This document shows positions 1 to 14,368 of a DNA stretch of 64,000 bases, in pieces. A program made the position numbers and the translations under genes. Under the pieces are notes generated by a model that did no database searches, was not told where the DNA came from, and was given only the letters and a program-made list of their open reading frames with translations. The DNA lies in contig VXAZ01007727.1 of the NCBI GenBank assembly GCA_013399875.1, positions 1,084,493 to 1,148,492 of the forward strand, in the 5' to 3' direction. The stretch comes from Gymnorhina tibicen (Eukaryota > Chordata > Aves > Passeriformes > Artamidae). The first letter of the stretch is position 1. Each line of letters starts with the position of its first letter.

Positions 1-835
1 GCCAGGTCTTCATAAAGCTTAACAGCAGGAGAAGTTTTGTGCATTGTAAACAGGAGCAGTATCCCTTTTCAGGGAACTTGCCAGGCTTCTTCCGAGTTGC
101 CAGGTTCTTAAATGAGTCTTGAAACAGGGCAGTGCTGAAGGAATTTATGGGGTAGGTTTATAATCAACTGATAGTTTAATTAATGTAGCATCTTAAATAC
201 TTGTATCCAATTTAATCTTTTCCAGATGTTAAGTTTTAATGAAAGTCTCTTCAGAGACTCATGAGGAAGGTAACATCTGGGGAGAGCATTTAGGGCAAAC
301 TTGCATGGAAGTAAAACAGTATTCCCTTAGATGTTACCTTACATGTCAACACAAGACAATCCTGAGATTTGGAGAGGTTTTATGTATTTTTACATTTATA
401 TGTATACACACACACATACTCTCGGTCAACTTGGCCTAAATACAGCTACTCTCGCTCCCGTGTTCCACTTTTCAATCCTTGTGTTGACTCTGTTCAGAGG
501 AGAGATTGAGATAAAGACTGCTTTTCAATATCTTAGCAAGCTTTTGCTTTTATAGTACACTACAGGAATTACAGGGCAAGTTATCTGCATTTTCTATCCA
601 TATGCAAATACTTTTAAAAATCAGTATTATTAAAAAAGCAGTGTTATCAGTCCTAGATGATGTAGTTGCTATTTCTTTAGTTTGTGTGCCAAAGTGATTT
701 TATTTCCAAATGTTTCATGTTTTAGGAGCATACGTATTAGGACTTCTAAATGGTAGTGCCCAAACCCAAAGAGTAGTAGGAAACGCTTTCCTGAAGTCTG
801 GTCCCAATGGGACTTGGAGATATGTTTAAAGGGTT

Positions 836-870
<35 letters not shown>

Positions 871-2941
871 CAAAAGCTTTATGTTGAAACACATGTTTGT
901 CCATATGTTTTAGATAAGCTATCTATATTTTTGTAGAAAACTGATATTAAATGGAAATTCAAGCCTTGAGAGCTTTCTTAACAAAAGACACTTGTGGTCG
1001 GAGCTCTGAGGTCCCAGGACAGTTCCATTACTGTAATTCCACAGCGTGAGCTTTAAACGTATCTGGAGATTTTAATGGATCACATGGGAAGTAAATCTCT
1101 TTGTACCTGCCTTAAGCCATATGTTACTGATACAAGATGTTGAGCTGCCTATCTCTTTCACTTGGACGCAGCTGTGCGCTTCCATAAGGGCTGGGTTTTG
1201 AGCTGTAAAGGGAAGTTTCAGATTCCATTCTTCTCCCCTGTTACAGGAAATCTCATGCTTTCTAATTTCAATTGTGTAATTTTATAGATTTTTCCAGAAG
1301 ATGTAGGTTTTTGATACATTTCTAAATCTAATGAAGCTTTTAAAAATGCTTTATGACTTCTAATATAGTCCCTTCATTCTTCTGTTCTTCTATGCATTTC
1401 CTGTTGTTGATCAAGTTTCTTTGTTCTTGCTATTTAAATGGCATGTACAAAACCTATTTGCACCCAATTGATATTGCTGAATATCGATGCAAAGCAAAAT
1501 TAAACATTAGATTTAAATAATGGACTTGTTTTTCTTACTCCTTGCTTATTATTTTCTAATATAACTGTAATCAGTGAATATTGTAAACAATTCATATAAA
1601 TGGGAGACAAATAAAACAGGATTGAAATTTTATGCCTGATAGGACACACAAACTGTTAATGTGTAAGATGCAATTTATTTGTAATAAACTAACAATTCCC
1701 ATTTGCAACTCTAACCACTTTTCTGAAGGCTGCTTGTTTTATTTGTTTTTCAGAAGTCATATTAGTTACTTCACAGTTCTTTTAGGGACACTTTATATCA
1801 CTGGTTGAACTCCCCACCGTGGAAATCTGTGACTGATGTTCTCCCTCAATAACCAGGATCTTTTTTGCTACAATTTCTGGAAAAAAACATTCAAGGCCAT
1901 CATTCAGTAAATCATCTATAGCAAAGGGAGGCTTCTTTCATCCAAAATATCTTGGTAGTAATTGTAAACCCGGGCTTTCTCTCTTACACGTAAGTGGCAT
2001 GGGACTTAAGGCAGTTAGTTACCACTTGTTTAATGCTCATTTTTTTTCAGTGTCAGAGGAAGAATATATTTAAAAATGGAAAATGTAGGTGAGGGGGAGG
2101 TGCTTAGAAATCTGCTCCTCACACAGCTGCCATAGTAGGCAGCTCCTTTCTCAAAAGTATATTTTAAATAGCAGAGAGGAGGAAACCTCTGTAGAAAAAA
2201 TTTTTAGTAGTAGGGGAGTAGTGTGATGACAGCAGAGAGTAAGTTTTTACTACTGTTTCTCTTTGTAAGGAGTAGCTGGTTTTGAGAAGATACAAGTGAA
2301 TGAGGGAAAAGCCTCCACAGACAGTGTTGGGGTGGTGGTGGGTATATGATGAGGTGAAATGACTAAGGGGGAAATTAGCAGAACTGATGGGGGAGGATAA
2401 AGTGTGAATGCTGGTGTGGAGGTTTTGAGAAGAAAAAAAGTTGATGATGTTTACTTGACTCTTCAGGATAGGTTTATTCCAGGCAAAGATGTAAAAACCC
2501 ATTTTTAGTATGACTTCTGTTTCAGGGAATAATGACTAGAAGCTTAAATTTCTGTGGAAATCTTAATTTCTTTTAGCATTAAGCAATATGAAGCTTATCC
2601 TTTCAAAAAGAAAATCGAGGCAGTTATTGCTCATTTCAGCAAGATGCAAATTATATATGTAGTATTGTCAGTAAAGTTTATACAAGATGCTCTGTATTCA
2701 TTGTCTTAGGTTTAATGAGCTGGGCTAATTATACCATGCCATAACTAACCAAGTAACAATCAAATTGATTTTTTTCTTCTACAAGATGCTCAGGGCTTTT
2801 AGTTCTCAGATTTAATATACCCATGTAATTGCATAATGTTGCAGTTCAGCAAGTCATCGGGGAGTATTTGGATTGTTAGTAGCAGCGCGAGAGCGTGTAG
2901 CTTCTTGTCCACTTTGTCCACACTTACAACCTGCCCTTGAG
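1..2941. other. Non-coding, AT-rich; no gene seen
   Basis: Only short chance ORFs without domains, plus the 840-866 A run. By FLRT3/MACROD2 synteny it may be MACROD2 intron. Confidence 0.6.
840..866. repeat. Poly-A run (27 nt)
   Basis: Uninterrupted A run. No target duplication or retrocopy is seen beside it. Confidence 0.95.
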
Positions 2942-3020
2942 AATCACAGAATGATTTAGGTTGAAAGGGACCCTAAAGATCATTTCACTTTCAGCCCCCA
3001 TCCATGGGCAGGGCTTGACT
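2942..3020 (-). mobile_element. CR1 LINE 3'-end fragment
   Basis: GAATCACAGAATGATTTAGGTTG followed by AAGGGACC and CATGGGCAGGG is the antisense of the CR1 3' end. It is short, diverged and 5'-truncated. Confidence 0.85.
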
Positions 3021-5246
3021 CTGACTTCTGAGGAAAAGCCTTGTTATCTTAAACACAGGGTAGCTGAATTTCAGTTGTCTGTATGTGGGAAAGAAACCTT
3101 TCTCAGTTTCACATTTTCATTTTGTCTTTTATTTAAGTGAGCCAAAGGCATGATGTTTTTGTAATAATGTCTATCTTCTGTAATTTTTTTCCATCTGTGG
3201 ATGAATTTGCCTCACTTTCCACTGTCCAGTTTGGCCCTCTGCTTCTTCCATAGGCAGTGGAGCAAGAGTGCATCTCTGAAGGCAGTCCAGCCTTTCCTTA
3301 AAGAGGTGCCCCACAGCTGAGGTAGATTCTTTCGGAGAAACTGATATCTCTCCTTTCCCTTTAGACAGAGATGGGAAGTATTTAACCCAAGAAAAATGTC
3401 TAATTTAGACCTTTGTCTTGGTCACAACACATTAAAAGTAGCGTCTTTCACTTCTTTGCTTGCAATAGCTGTCTGTTTCAGACTGCTACTTCCAGTTAGT
3501 TGGACTGGATTTCAGTGGATGTTACTACCTGTTTATGTCAAGCTAAGTGGCTTCTTGTTCAGGAACATGGGCAGCCTTTGAACTGAGGCACCTTAGCAAG
3601 GTGCTTCCCACCATGTTCTCCAAGTAGCCAGGTGGTGTTCCCAGGTAAGCCAGGTAGACTTGACTTCCATAAGCAGATATGGAAGGGTCAGAGTAGGGCT
3701 CAGCCACATAAACTGACATAAGTCTTTTAATTTTGGAGCTTGGATTAGGCTTAATGATTTTGTCATATTTTCTGTTACCTTTCTTTAAGCAGGAAGTAAA
3801 AAACCATGAATATGCTGTAAAATAACATCTTTCTTTATTTCCTTTTAATTAAAAGAATTAATAGAGCAGCTAATTCTATTTAAAATATCACAGAATCTAC
3901 TATGCAGGAGGGAGAGCCACCAAATTAGTGGATTTAGAATCATAACTTGACCAGCAGTGGGTTCCTTCCAAAAGCTGACCAAGTAATACCAGTCTGAATT
4001 GTAAAACAAAGCAAAAATGGCTTCCTTTTTCATATTTTGTGTGAAGTATTTTAGGGTTAGGTTTTTCAGCTCGCTGTATTACTTCTTGAATGAGGTAAAA
4101 CTGTTAAGCTATAGGGAGAGTTGGCCATTATACTTGTTTTTTTAATAGCTGAAGGTTTGCTTTTACCAACAGTATAATTTGTTTGGGTTTTTTTTCCCCC
4201 CACTTTCTTGAAAAGTCAGCAGAATATAAATGACAGATACTCTTCAAATAGGTAGCTGGTATTTCACATCATTAGAACTAATGCTGCTGTTGCCATAATG
4301 TTACAAAAATGCCTCCAATGCATCTGTTTTCCTGGGACCGAATTCCAGATGTTAATTTACAGTCTACCATCTGCTTGGTTTTGGTGGCTGTATCAAGTTG
4401 CAGGTCAAAATTACGACTTGTTTGCTGTCAGGAGAATGGCAGCATTTGCAGCATTCAAATCTTATGCTGAATGCTTGGCTGTAATTGCAGCCTAATGTGT
4501 ATTTCCCTTGCCTTGCTAGAAGGAATGCACACATAGCTTGGGTCTGCTGTAATTGTATGTGGCCCTTCTCGTGTGCTGCTTGGTTTCTGGTGTGCAGAAC
4601 TGCCAGGCTGTGCAGCTCCGCAGTTGCTGCTTTCTGAGCCTGTGGAGCGGGTACGGCAATGCCGGGAAGCAGACGGTGACCTTCTCGTCTTGCACAAGTG
4701 TTGAAACTCCTCCTTTCTGCAGCGATCAAAAGCCGTTTGTAATTTCGATTCTACAGTGGTAGTAAATGTTGTAATCTCAGTCTTATGACTGTAGTAAATG
4801 TTTGGTTTATTGCTAGGTGAAAATACTTTCAGCTATTAACTATGGAATTATAAACTATACCTCTGTGACAGCAAAAACTAAATTCCAGTCTCTCACTTTG
4901 AACCCTGGCTGAACAATGTGTGCTAACAAGTTAGTATGATTTTTTTTCCTAAGAATCTGTGTTTGCATGAATGTGGAATTTGTGACATGCAGCCTTACTT
5001 GGAAACTCATTATAGTTCCAATCATTATCTAACACTTCAAAAGATAACTACATTTAATCTCTTTTCAGACTTGGGTTGATAGTTGGTTTTTTTTTCACCA
5101 GAATTTGTCTTTTTTGTTGGTTTGGTTTTATTTTTTTTTTATGATCAGATAAAAAGGTAGAGAAGAAAGGGGATGATTGATACTTCTGTGCTGTTGTTTT
5201 TGCCCTGGGGACACTGTAGGAGTTAATTTTGCTCCAAAAGTGATAA

Positions 5247-5374
5247 ATCATAGAATCATGGAATGGCTTGGGTTGTGAGGAAACTTAAAGACCATCTCGT
5301 TCCCATCCCCTGCCATGGACGAGGACACCTTCCACTAGACCAGGTGCTCAGAGCCCCATCCAGCCTGGCCTGGG
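5247..5374 (-). mobile_element. CR1 LINE 3'-end fragment
   Basis: ATCATAGAATCATGGAATGG marks the CR1 terminal ATTCTATGA-type repeats on the minus strand. It continues with the accurate CR1 pattern CATGGACGAGGACACC, CCACTAGACCAGG and CCCCATCCAGCCTGGCC, then stops abruptly. Confidence 0.92.
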
Positions 5375-8300
5375 GTCAGGTTCAGCAGACATGCATGAGT
5401 AAAGCAGTGCATATGCACAAGTAATGGGAGCAGTCAAAACTCCTTTAATTTAGCTTATGGGCAAGTCTTCCCTGTAATTTGTCATCCTTGCATTCCAACA
5501 GTTCCTGTTATTGAAGTTCCTTAAAGCTGTAAAGCAGCAGCTGAGGATGCTCCGTGCTGACAGGAGAGTACCTGGGCTGTCTGCTGGCATTTTCACTTGG
5601 TATCGAGAACTGTGCTATACACTTTTTAAGAAGTAACTGACTTCATTTTTGCAAGATTTGCATTTCAGTGAATTTTATTTCTGTAATGTAATGACATGCA
5701 ATGAATTTTAAAAGTTTTGGCTTATAAACATCACATAGAGGTAGTTAAAATGACTTTTATTTTTTCATTTAGCCTCTAGTAACTTGAATTTATGACACAT
5801 CTGTTATCAAGCATATCCCTTTCTTTTTCCTGGTCAGAAATATGTTCTGATATTTTAACCTATCTTCCCTTATCTTAACTTATATTTTAACTTAAATGAA
5901 AGTTGCTATGGAGTCACTCTTTTGCCATGGACAGTAGTTTCACTCAGAGACCCTCTGTAGTAATAATTTCTGGTGGGTGCTTTTAAAACATCTTTTTGCC
6001 ATTGACTTAACTTAGTTCATGTATATTGGTGCTGAATGGCTGTGTAAAAATTCTTTCCATTAAAATGCTTCATGCTTAGTGCTACCATGCAAATGAAATA
6101 ATTCAAGATAGTTTTTTGCATGTAAATTTTTAAAAGGGATAAAAGCAGCAGAGCAGTAACGCGAGTCTCTAATGCGTTTAGAGAATGAAAGATCAGGTTG
6201 CAATGATTTCTTGAAAGGCAACAAAAAACTTGTATCTTTGCTTTTATAACCCAAAACTTGGGTGAGTAAATGTTCAGAGCAGGGAAGCAGTTTAATTAAT
6301 GTTTACCTTTTTTTTTTTTTCTATATAAGAAACTAAAACACTTTTTGATGCAGTTAAAATGGGACTATTTTTTCTGGAAAGGTTACAACATAGAGAAAAT
6401 AGGACCTTGTGTTTCTTCTACAGGTTTACTTCCATCCTTCACCTTCAGCTGGCACCAGTTGAGTTTGCTTGCTCTGCATATAGTGGTTTACCCAGATGTA
6501 TATATGATGGCAATTGACAGCCCTGACTTAATTGCTATTTCCAGTTTATTAAGAGCTAAAATCCACCTGTAAATCTCAACTACGATGGTTAGGATTAAAT
6601 TGCAGCTGCCAGTTATAAGGCAGGAAAAAAAATCATCTCTGAGTTTTCAATTACCCATGTTAAACAAATGTGTGGGCTTGCAAACTCAAATAAGATGAAT
6701 AAATTTTCCTTGTAACTTAAATTTTCCTGCAGTATTGCAAAAGAACTGAGGTTTTTGGTGTGGTTTTTATTTTTCTCTCCTACCATGTGCTCACTGTATG
6801 TTGCATTACATGTAAGCAACACTTGTTTGAAGAACTGAAAACCTCCAAATCCTGGAACTAGAAAAGATTATCCAAAGCAGTGAGAAGCTTCAGGGACTAC
6901 TCTTTTCCTTTTTTCTGAACATAGCTCTTCAGTGCTGGATGGCTGCACTCTTTCACTTGTTCAAGGGTTTGGAGTGGGGATGGTGGTGGTGAAAAATTCA
7001 GGACGATGGAGAAGGTGGACAGATGTCCTTGTCTCTGCTTCCCCTTGCTTCAGTTATTGAATTTTTTCTGCCAGTGGTGTGTGTGCATCGACAGGCACAC
7101 ACAGTTTCCTGTAACCCTTCCCGTACCTTGTCATGGACAAGTTTTTGGTCTTGTAATAAAATCTGATAAAGAAAGCTTGTGCAGTCTTTAAATAATTAAT
7201 CCACAATTAGGCATTTGTTCTAAGTATTCAAAGTACATTTGAATAGGTTTTTTCCCTGCTCCTCCCTAACCTACTTTTGCTTGTTTGCAACGGCTGCCAA
7301 ACACAGTGTAACAGAGCAAAAGACAAAACTCAGGCACAAGAAGTCAGATCTTGAGCGTTGTTTTTGGAAGCACTTTGCCACGTGTGTGTGCCCATCACCA
7401 GTTTACATGGGATTTGGTACTGAATGTGAAATAGGAATTTGTTAACCTCTTAGTTTGCATTTTGTTGCTTTAAATGACATTTTTACTTAGTGTGGTAATT
7501 TTCACAGGGTGAACTCCAGTTTGTTAGCGTATTTTGTTTCTTAGATGTAATGAAACCAAGTTCTCTTCTTATGTATCTTGTTACGCTGTAAAAGTTAGTA
7601 AAGGATTTCCCTGGGTGGGCACAGGCAGAAGCTGATCTCAGGAGCTGCTGGAGTCTGTCAGTGGTGATTGTGGCACTTATAAAATGTCCACGTATGCTGT
7701 ATTTTTTGGCAAAACCCCCCTTTTTTGAGCATTCTTATGCCCTCAATGGTGCTGCTACCAACCGAGGAATCATGGTAATCATTCCCTTTGCTGAGTTTTT
7801 TTCAGATAGAATTCACATGAGGAAGGAGGAGGAACATCCCAGATCTCTGATGTTTAAACTTTGTCTAAGGAATACTAGTGAGTGTTTTTATTTCTTTAAA
7901 GGAAAAAAAAAAAAGGGGGAGTGAAGAAAAAGTATTGGTGACTGGATCATATTTGTTATGAAAATGTTTGGTTTGTATATTAATAGAAATAGAAAAGTAG
8001 TCATTGTTTGTGCATAAAAGCAGCTGGTACTGCTAGGTGCCAAAAAGAAGTTCCAGCAAATCCTATGGAACAAAAACAGTGGGAGAGAGAAACGGTGATT
8101 CGTAGCAGTGAAGAAGTTACAATACCAAGAAAAAGGAAAGGCAAGTCCCCCAAAATTGGTTGAGGCAGGGATGTTCCACGGGATGCAGTGAAATACCTTA
8201 ATGGTATTCAGCTTCTACTGGGAGCTCCGAGGGAATCCATTCAATGCCCATGCACAGGTGAGCGCAGTATTGGTCTCTGAAGGGGATAAGACTATGGAGT

Positions 8301-11300
8301 AGTAAAAATTCTGTGCCCAAACTGCTTGAGCTTTATGGACACAATGCCAAACACTTATTACAGGTATCTGTGACTTGCTGACTGACGTGAAGAAACATGT
8401 TGCTTTGACTCAAAGTTTCATAAGACAGGTACACGGAAGGTTGAAGGTAGTGGGTGTTTTCTGGGGGTGGGTGGGGAAGGTACTGCAGTTGGAATTGAAT
8501 TTTGTCAAAACCCCTGAAGACTCAGCAAGGTGTTAGTAAGATTTGACAGAGTAATCCCACATAGGGTGGGCGCTGGCAAAGCCCTGAAGTGCCACATCTC
8601 AGGAATGTGACAAAACGTGGCAGGTTTCTAATGGTCTATAAAAATAGAGCCTGAGAGGCAGCATGTGCTGATGTCTGCATCAGTGAATTTCTTCTCCCTT
8701 AATAATGATGCCCTGAAGGCACCATTCAGCTTAGCTTCAAAATGGTTGTGATCATTAAAAGCAACAAGCTGCTTCGAAAATATATTGAAATTTAGGATAC
8801 TTGATTTCAAAACAAGAAAAGAAATTACAAGGCTGGAGCAAACAAGCCAAGACGTGCGGTATCAGGTTGTAACTCTTCTGCCTTATGAAACCAGCCATGA
8901 TGCAGCTGTTCAAATGCAGCCTAACATAAAGCATCAGTCGATAATGAGTGCTTTGAAAATAATGGAATTATTACCTTGCTAGAAATGAAAAATACATGAG
9001 GGAGAGTTGGTTTCTGAGAGAAATGGATTCAGAAAAGTTTTGAATGCATTGTGCAATAGGTGATGTTATGCTTGCAGTACAAGTGCTTAAATAGTTTAAA
9101 AGTTTAGCATTAAATAGTTACATAAAACAGATGAGTAGAGTAAAATCAAACTCTTAGAGGAAAAGTAAATCTCCAAGACACAAATGACAGCTTGTGGAAT
9201 GTTTATCTCAGAATTAATTATTCATATATATGCACGTGTATATTAAAAAATAAGTACCCCAGTAGTGATAATATCCAGAAATTACAGGCTGGATATGAGT
9301 CTCAGTTAATTGTTTGATTTTTATCACTTCTGCAATATAAATTTCTAAATTTAATGTTTAAACAGTAAGTCACTGGAATGTGCATTTTCACACAAAGTGC
9401 ACAAGGACTAATTAAAACAGCAACTTGCAGAGAATTGTTTATATGATGTCAGTATTCATGTTTAAGGTGGCACATAAATCTGTAATTGCTATTTTCTTGT
9501 TAATTACTATTACTACAAGGGTTTGGATCGTTTGAAGAGGAGTAGCCGTTTCTACCACATGTAGCTGGAGTTGCATGTCTAATTATCAACAACGATAGTT
9601 GTGTATCGGCATTTTTTACAAATGTGACAGTATCTTTTAAAGTAAACGAGAATAATTTCCTCTGACAGAAATGTGAAGTATTTCTTAGACCTCATAATGA
9701 GAGACGGTGCAAGCTTGTTTTAGAGTTTATTAATTGGGTTAATAGCGCTCAGTCAGACCTGTTGCCTGTGCTCTCTGTAGGGTACCAGGATCACCAGCAG
9801 CTCATTGCGCCTGTGAGAGCATGCACTGACAATCTCAAGTGAGGCATTTTGATAACACTTATTTAGTGCTGTCAAATGCAGTAGCTAATTTGTACTGTGA
9901 TGTCTGTTACTATAAATTAATAGGTTTTCTGAAGTAAGTTTCTTACCTTCAAGTGGTGCACAGTAGTTGCATGCGATGCTGCTCCTGCAGCACTGCGTTT
10001 GCATCTTTACACGGGAAATACTACCCCTAATACTACCAGAAGTTGAAGAAAAATCAGTTATCTTATGAGCTAGAACATGATTTTTATAAAAACCATCATA
10101 GAAACCTGTGATACTTTAACTTCCTCAGCAATTTTATCTGAATTACTGTTTAATCTCTTACACTTTCCTGCATAGTAGCACCCGGAGTTTATTCTCATTT
10201 GATGTATTCTGGACTCTTAAACATGACAGGGATGTTGTTTTTGTGTATGCTTTTAGTTTTCAGATGTTTCAGGGCTTGTATGTATACAGTCAGCTTGTTC
10301 TACAAACATTTGAAGCTGGCCAGTCAACAGTTTGTGGTATGCAAGACAGTGGTAAAATCAAGGTGTAATGGGTAACACAAAATGCTTCTTTTCTGAGAGG
10401 GAGGAAGGAGAAGAAATTGTAGAGATTATTTGGGGTTTTTCCTTTTGCTTCTATAGTCTAAGCTTGGATTGAGCTTTAGATAGCCAGACTTGAAATGGAT
10501 TCAGTCTCATGATACTCTATATGAAAACTTAGTAAAAATTTTGTTAAATCTGGATCTTGATTAGATGACAAAACTTTTAGTAATGATCTTGGTTAAATTG
10601 TTTGAACCTGTTCTGCTATTCACTTGAAGGAAAGATCCCTCAAGCATGAAGAATAGTATTTTTTTCCAGTTTCCTTGTGTCACAAAACAAGAGGAAACGA
10701 GGATATTTGATGCTTTATATAGCGCAAGAGGGTTACCAGATTTTTTTTTTTTTACTGACTGCTTTTCATCCCCTTCAATGGGCACTGACCAAGAGTAATA
10801 AACCGAACATTTGTCTTCAGTATAAACTCAGTACCGTGTCCATGCATTGCTGTAACAGTGAAAACAATTCTCTTATTCTTTGTGGTCTAAAAGGCCCATG
10901 AATTTTTCTCTGCAATGTCTGTGCAGATGTGCATTGATGTAAATATGTTCTTATACCCAGATGTCAGAGTGCATCTTTCCGTCTGTGTCTTCAAATGCCA
11001 TCTTTACACGTTTCCTTCTTTTTTTTGCTTGTGTTTTTAATTTTTAATTTTTTTTTAAATTTCCCACCTGGCTGCTGGCTGGGACAGAGGTCTCTGTGCC
11101 CTGGTGGATTCCTGCTTTGTAAGACTGGCAAAGGGTTAACCATGTCTCTGTAATCCACACCAACTCAATGATTTGTTGCCAAACATACAACTTAAACACA
11201 ATACAAACATACAATACCTTTAATCTCTGCCTCTGAAGTTAGCAAGCTGAAAGTTAATGCAGGAAGGAAGGATCACAGAAGTCCCTTTCCTTAGGAAAAA

Positions 11301-13178
11301 AGATTACATTGGCAACAGTTTTGCCTGTGGTATGATATACTACTTTTCTATCAATCAGAAGTGTAGTCATTCTTTATTGTTTTATAAAATATTATAGCTC
11401 ACTCAAGCACAGATGTTATTTACTGCCTTGAATTGAGTTCATGGATCACTGTACTATTCAAATACTCCTTTTCTGCTCTTTTTGACCCCAGTTGCAGCTG
11501 AATTTCTGAATGCGGTTCACTGCGGTTCAGACTGATATTGATTTCTACTGCTCTTGTGAGGTGTATCTGCTTCTAAACTGAGCAAAATAAAGAAGGTTGT
11601 TTCTTAGGCCTGACTAATCTCTTAATACAACCATTCTCAAGACCATGATGAAAACCAGCTGGTTTTGGCTCCTGAGCTGCCTTGGCCAATACCTTCCCTT
11701 TCTTACCTTGGAGTAACTTTGGAGGATGAGGCTCAAAGACTGCCAGTAGTTTGAGTTCTAGAAAATGCAAAGAAAAAAAGAAAAGGATTTCATACTGTAC
11801 TTCTTAAAAGTAAAATTATGTTATTGCTAGCAGTAGTTAGTTCTGCATCTGAGAACATAGTTGCTGCTTGTGCAAGTGATTTCTGGAAGAAAATTCAGCA
11901 TGGTTGCAAATGTGTAAGAAAATGAGTATTATTAAAAATCTGCTGGATACTTTATTGTGTATGTGTGTTTTGCAGGAAGATGAGATTTTAAAAAATCTTA
12001 ATATTGTGAAGTTCATGATCTGTCTTCTTGGTTTCCAGGCTCTTTCATTCATACATTTTGTCATTCATCAGAATTTCTCATTTCTCTCAAATGTTCTGTA
12101 ATTCCTAAGGGAATAGGGGGTACTGCCCTGGGTCACATTCCTGTTCATGCATAAGAGTTTTCATTTCCCTGCAAATGTTCGTCATTTGTTTATCAGATGT
12201 TTTCTGTTTTCATTTAGGAAAATTTCTGATACTTACTATACCAGATTGTTTTCTCTGATACCATGAAATTTCACGGAATCTTCTCTCCTCAGATGCTTCT
12301 GAGGAAAATCTCTGGGTCTTTTCAATAACTGTGGCAATTTTTATATCTCAAGACCCTGTATCCCTCAGTCTTACTTGGCTTTTGCAGTCACGCCAACATA
12401 TTTCCTCAAGGTAGTTACGGAATGATTTCTTTCTTTTTTACTTCAGAGTTACTTTTGTACTTCTGAGGGAACAAAGAGAAGAAACAAAGTGGAGGAGAAT
12501 TGATAGCGTTACACAAACCCCTGAATATAAACCAGCTGCAATGTGTTCATGTGTTAGGGGAACTTGTGGCTTTTTGAATTAACTGCTTTACCTAACTGCT
12601 GAAGCTGACTTATTACCTATGAGAAGTACTGACTAAGACTGTAAAAATCTGAGGCTTTGTGTCTGCAATGCTGTGAAATAGGTGCTTATGAATAAGATTG
12701 GTGGTTATGAATAAGCTTATGAATTTACCTCTCTTTGTTTCCCCTTCTGGGGCGTTCAAAGATGACATGTCTAATTTCTCTGGGTAGGTTCGTTAGGTAT
12801 CTCAGGGAGCCAATCACTTCATTTGTTGGCTATGTGTGATGTATATAATACCTAGTTTATAGAAATGGGCTTGTCAATTTAGCAGAAATGGATCCAAGAT
12901 CTTCAATTTTATTTCTTCCCATCTGTTAACCTTCTTTGTTCACCAGGCTACATCTAGGAAATACAAATGCGAGAAGCCAGAAAGCTGGTAGGGATCTAAG
13001 TCTGCATCGAATCAAAGTAATCTAATTCTATTGCTGCCCAGGGAATTCAAGCTTAAGTCCTGGTATTCCTGATTGATCAGTGCAAGAGCATTGATCCAGA
13101 AGCCTCGAGTGCAGTAGCAGGAACATGATGTAGCAGCAGGAAGGCGAGTCCGTTCATCCCTCAAGCCAGCGCTTCTCT

Positions 13179-13202
13179 GGACATATGGTGGGACATATGG
13201 TG
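13179..13202. repeat. 12-bp perfect tandem duplication
   Basis: GGACATATGGTG occurs twice head to tail. Confidence 0.95.
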
Positions 13203-14343
13203 GCTCTGGCAGGACTGCGTGCCTGGGCTGGGGATAGGTGATGAGCTCTGGATGTGCAAGGTGGGATGCAAACTGCACCTCTCATGGCTTTGTCTTTCCC
13301 TACACCATCCCAGGGAGGGCGTCTTACCTCAAATTCATCAGTTGCTCTGTTTTTTGGCAAGTGAAGAGAGATGATTGCGCAAAGGTGGCTGAGACCATCT
13401 CTGACCTGATGCTGCAGGCTGCCTCTGCTGCCAGGAAGTTTGCAGGGTCCTCTGCCCACTGGGTGAAAAATTATTTCAACTGTTTTAAATGGACTTTGTC
13501 CTAGTTTTAAATACCTTTCACTTTCACATGGTTTTTTTCAGCCTTTCCACAGAGGGTGCTACTTTGTAAACCTGGATTTCAGCTCACCTCTACCTTTCCC
13601 TTTCCAATCTGGAGAGTCCCAGCCTTCCCATTCTCCTGCTAACTTGAATGCACAAATGTATGTTTTCAGCTGTATAGTTCTTAAATTGTAGCTTGCTGTG
13701 TAGGGTACAGTACTTGAGGAACATTTACAGTGAGGGTTTGCTGGGAGATAAGCAGGAGTCAGACCAAACCTTTTCACCTAAGAGAATAAATGTCCTTGTA
13801 GAGCTTTAGGGATTTGTAAAGAATTAAAAAATGCTTTTAATGAAAGTTCTCAAGACATTTCAGATGATGAAAACACAATGAAAGAGTGAGGCTAAGCCAC
13901 TGTGTGTTTGTATTTCTTGAGTTATTCTCAGAACAGTCTTCTGTGGCACTAGAGTTCTTGAAAAAGAAGAAACCAAACCCTAAAATTAGGGGAAATGATT
14001 GGGTTTGACATTAAACTATCCAGTGTCTCTTATTTTCCCCAGCCCAACTTTGCCACACAAACATTGCATTCCTCAGATATCGGTCATTGGGTTACTATGT
14101 GCACAGAAAAAGCTAGGAAGCTTTTATGGACATTTTCCCACCATCTGCTGAAGGCAGACAACCTGTGTGAGTGTGTCTCTGATTCATACCAGTTGCCCAG
14201 CTGGGGCTGAAGTGATTAGTTCTGTTTCAGTGTGAAGCATTCCTGCCTTTTGGACAGGTTTACATCAGGTTTACATCCATCTTGCAGCTAGGTTTTTTTG
14301 AGAATTGCATGGTTTTGTCCTTGTCTTGTAAGATGACTCCCAA

Positions 14344-14368
14344 TTTTTTTTTTTTTTTTTTTTTTTTT
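14344..14368. repeat. Poly-T run (25 nt)
   Basis: Uninterrupted T run. No recognisable retroelement is attached. Confidence 0.95.

Noticed and set aside
840..866. Poly-A run as the tail of a processed pseudogene
   Set aside because: No coding remnant, poly(A) signal at the right distance or target duplication is visible beside it.
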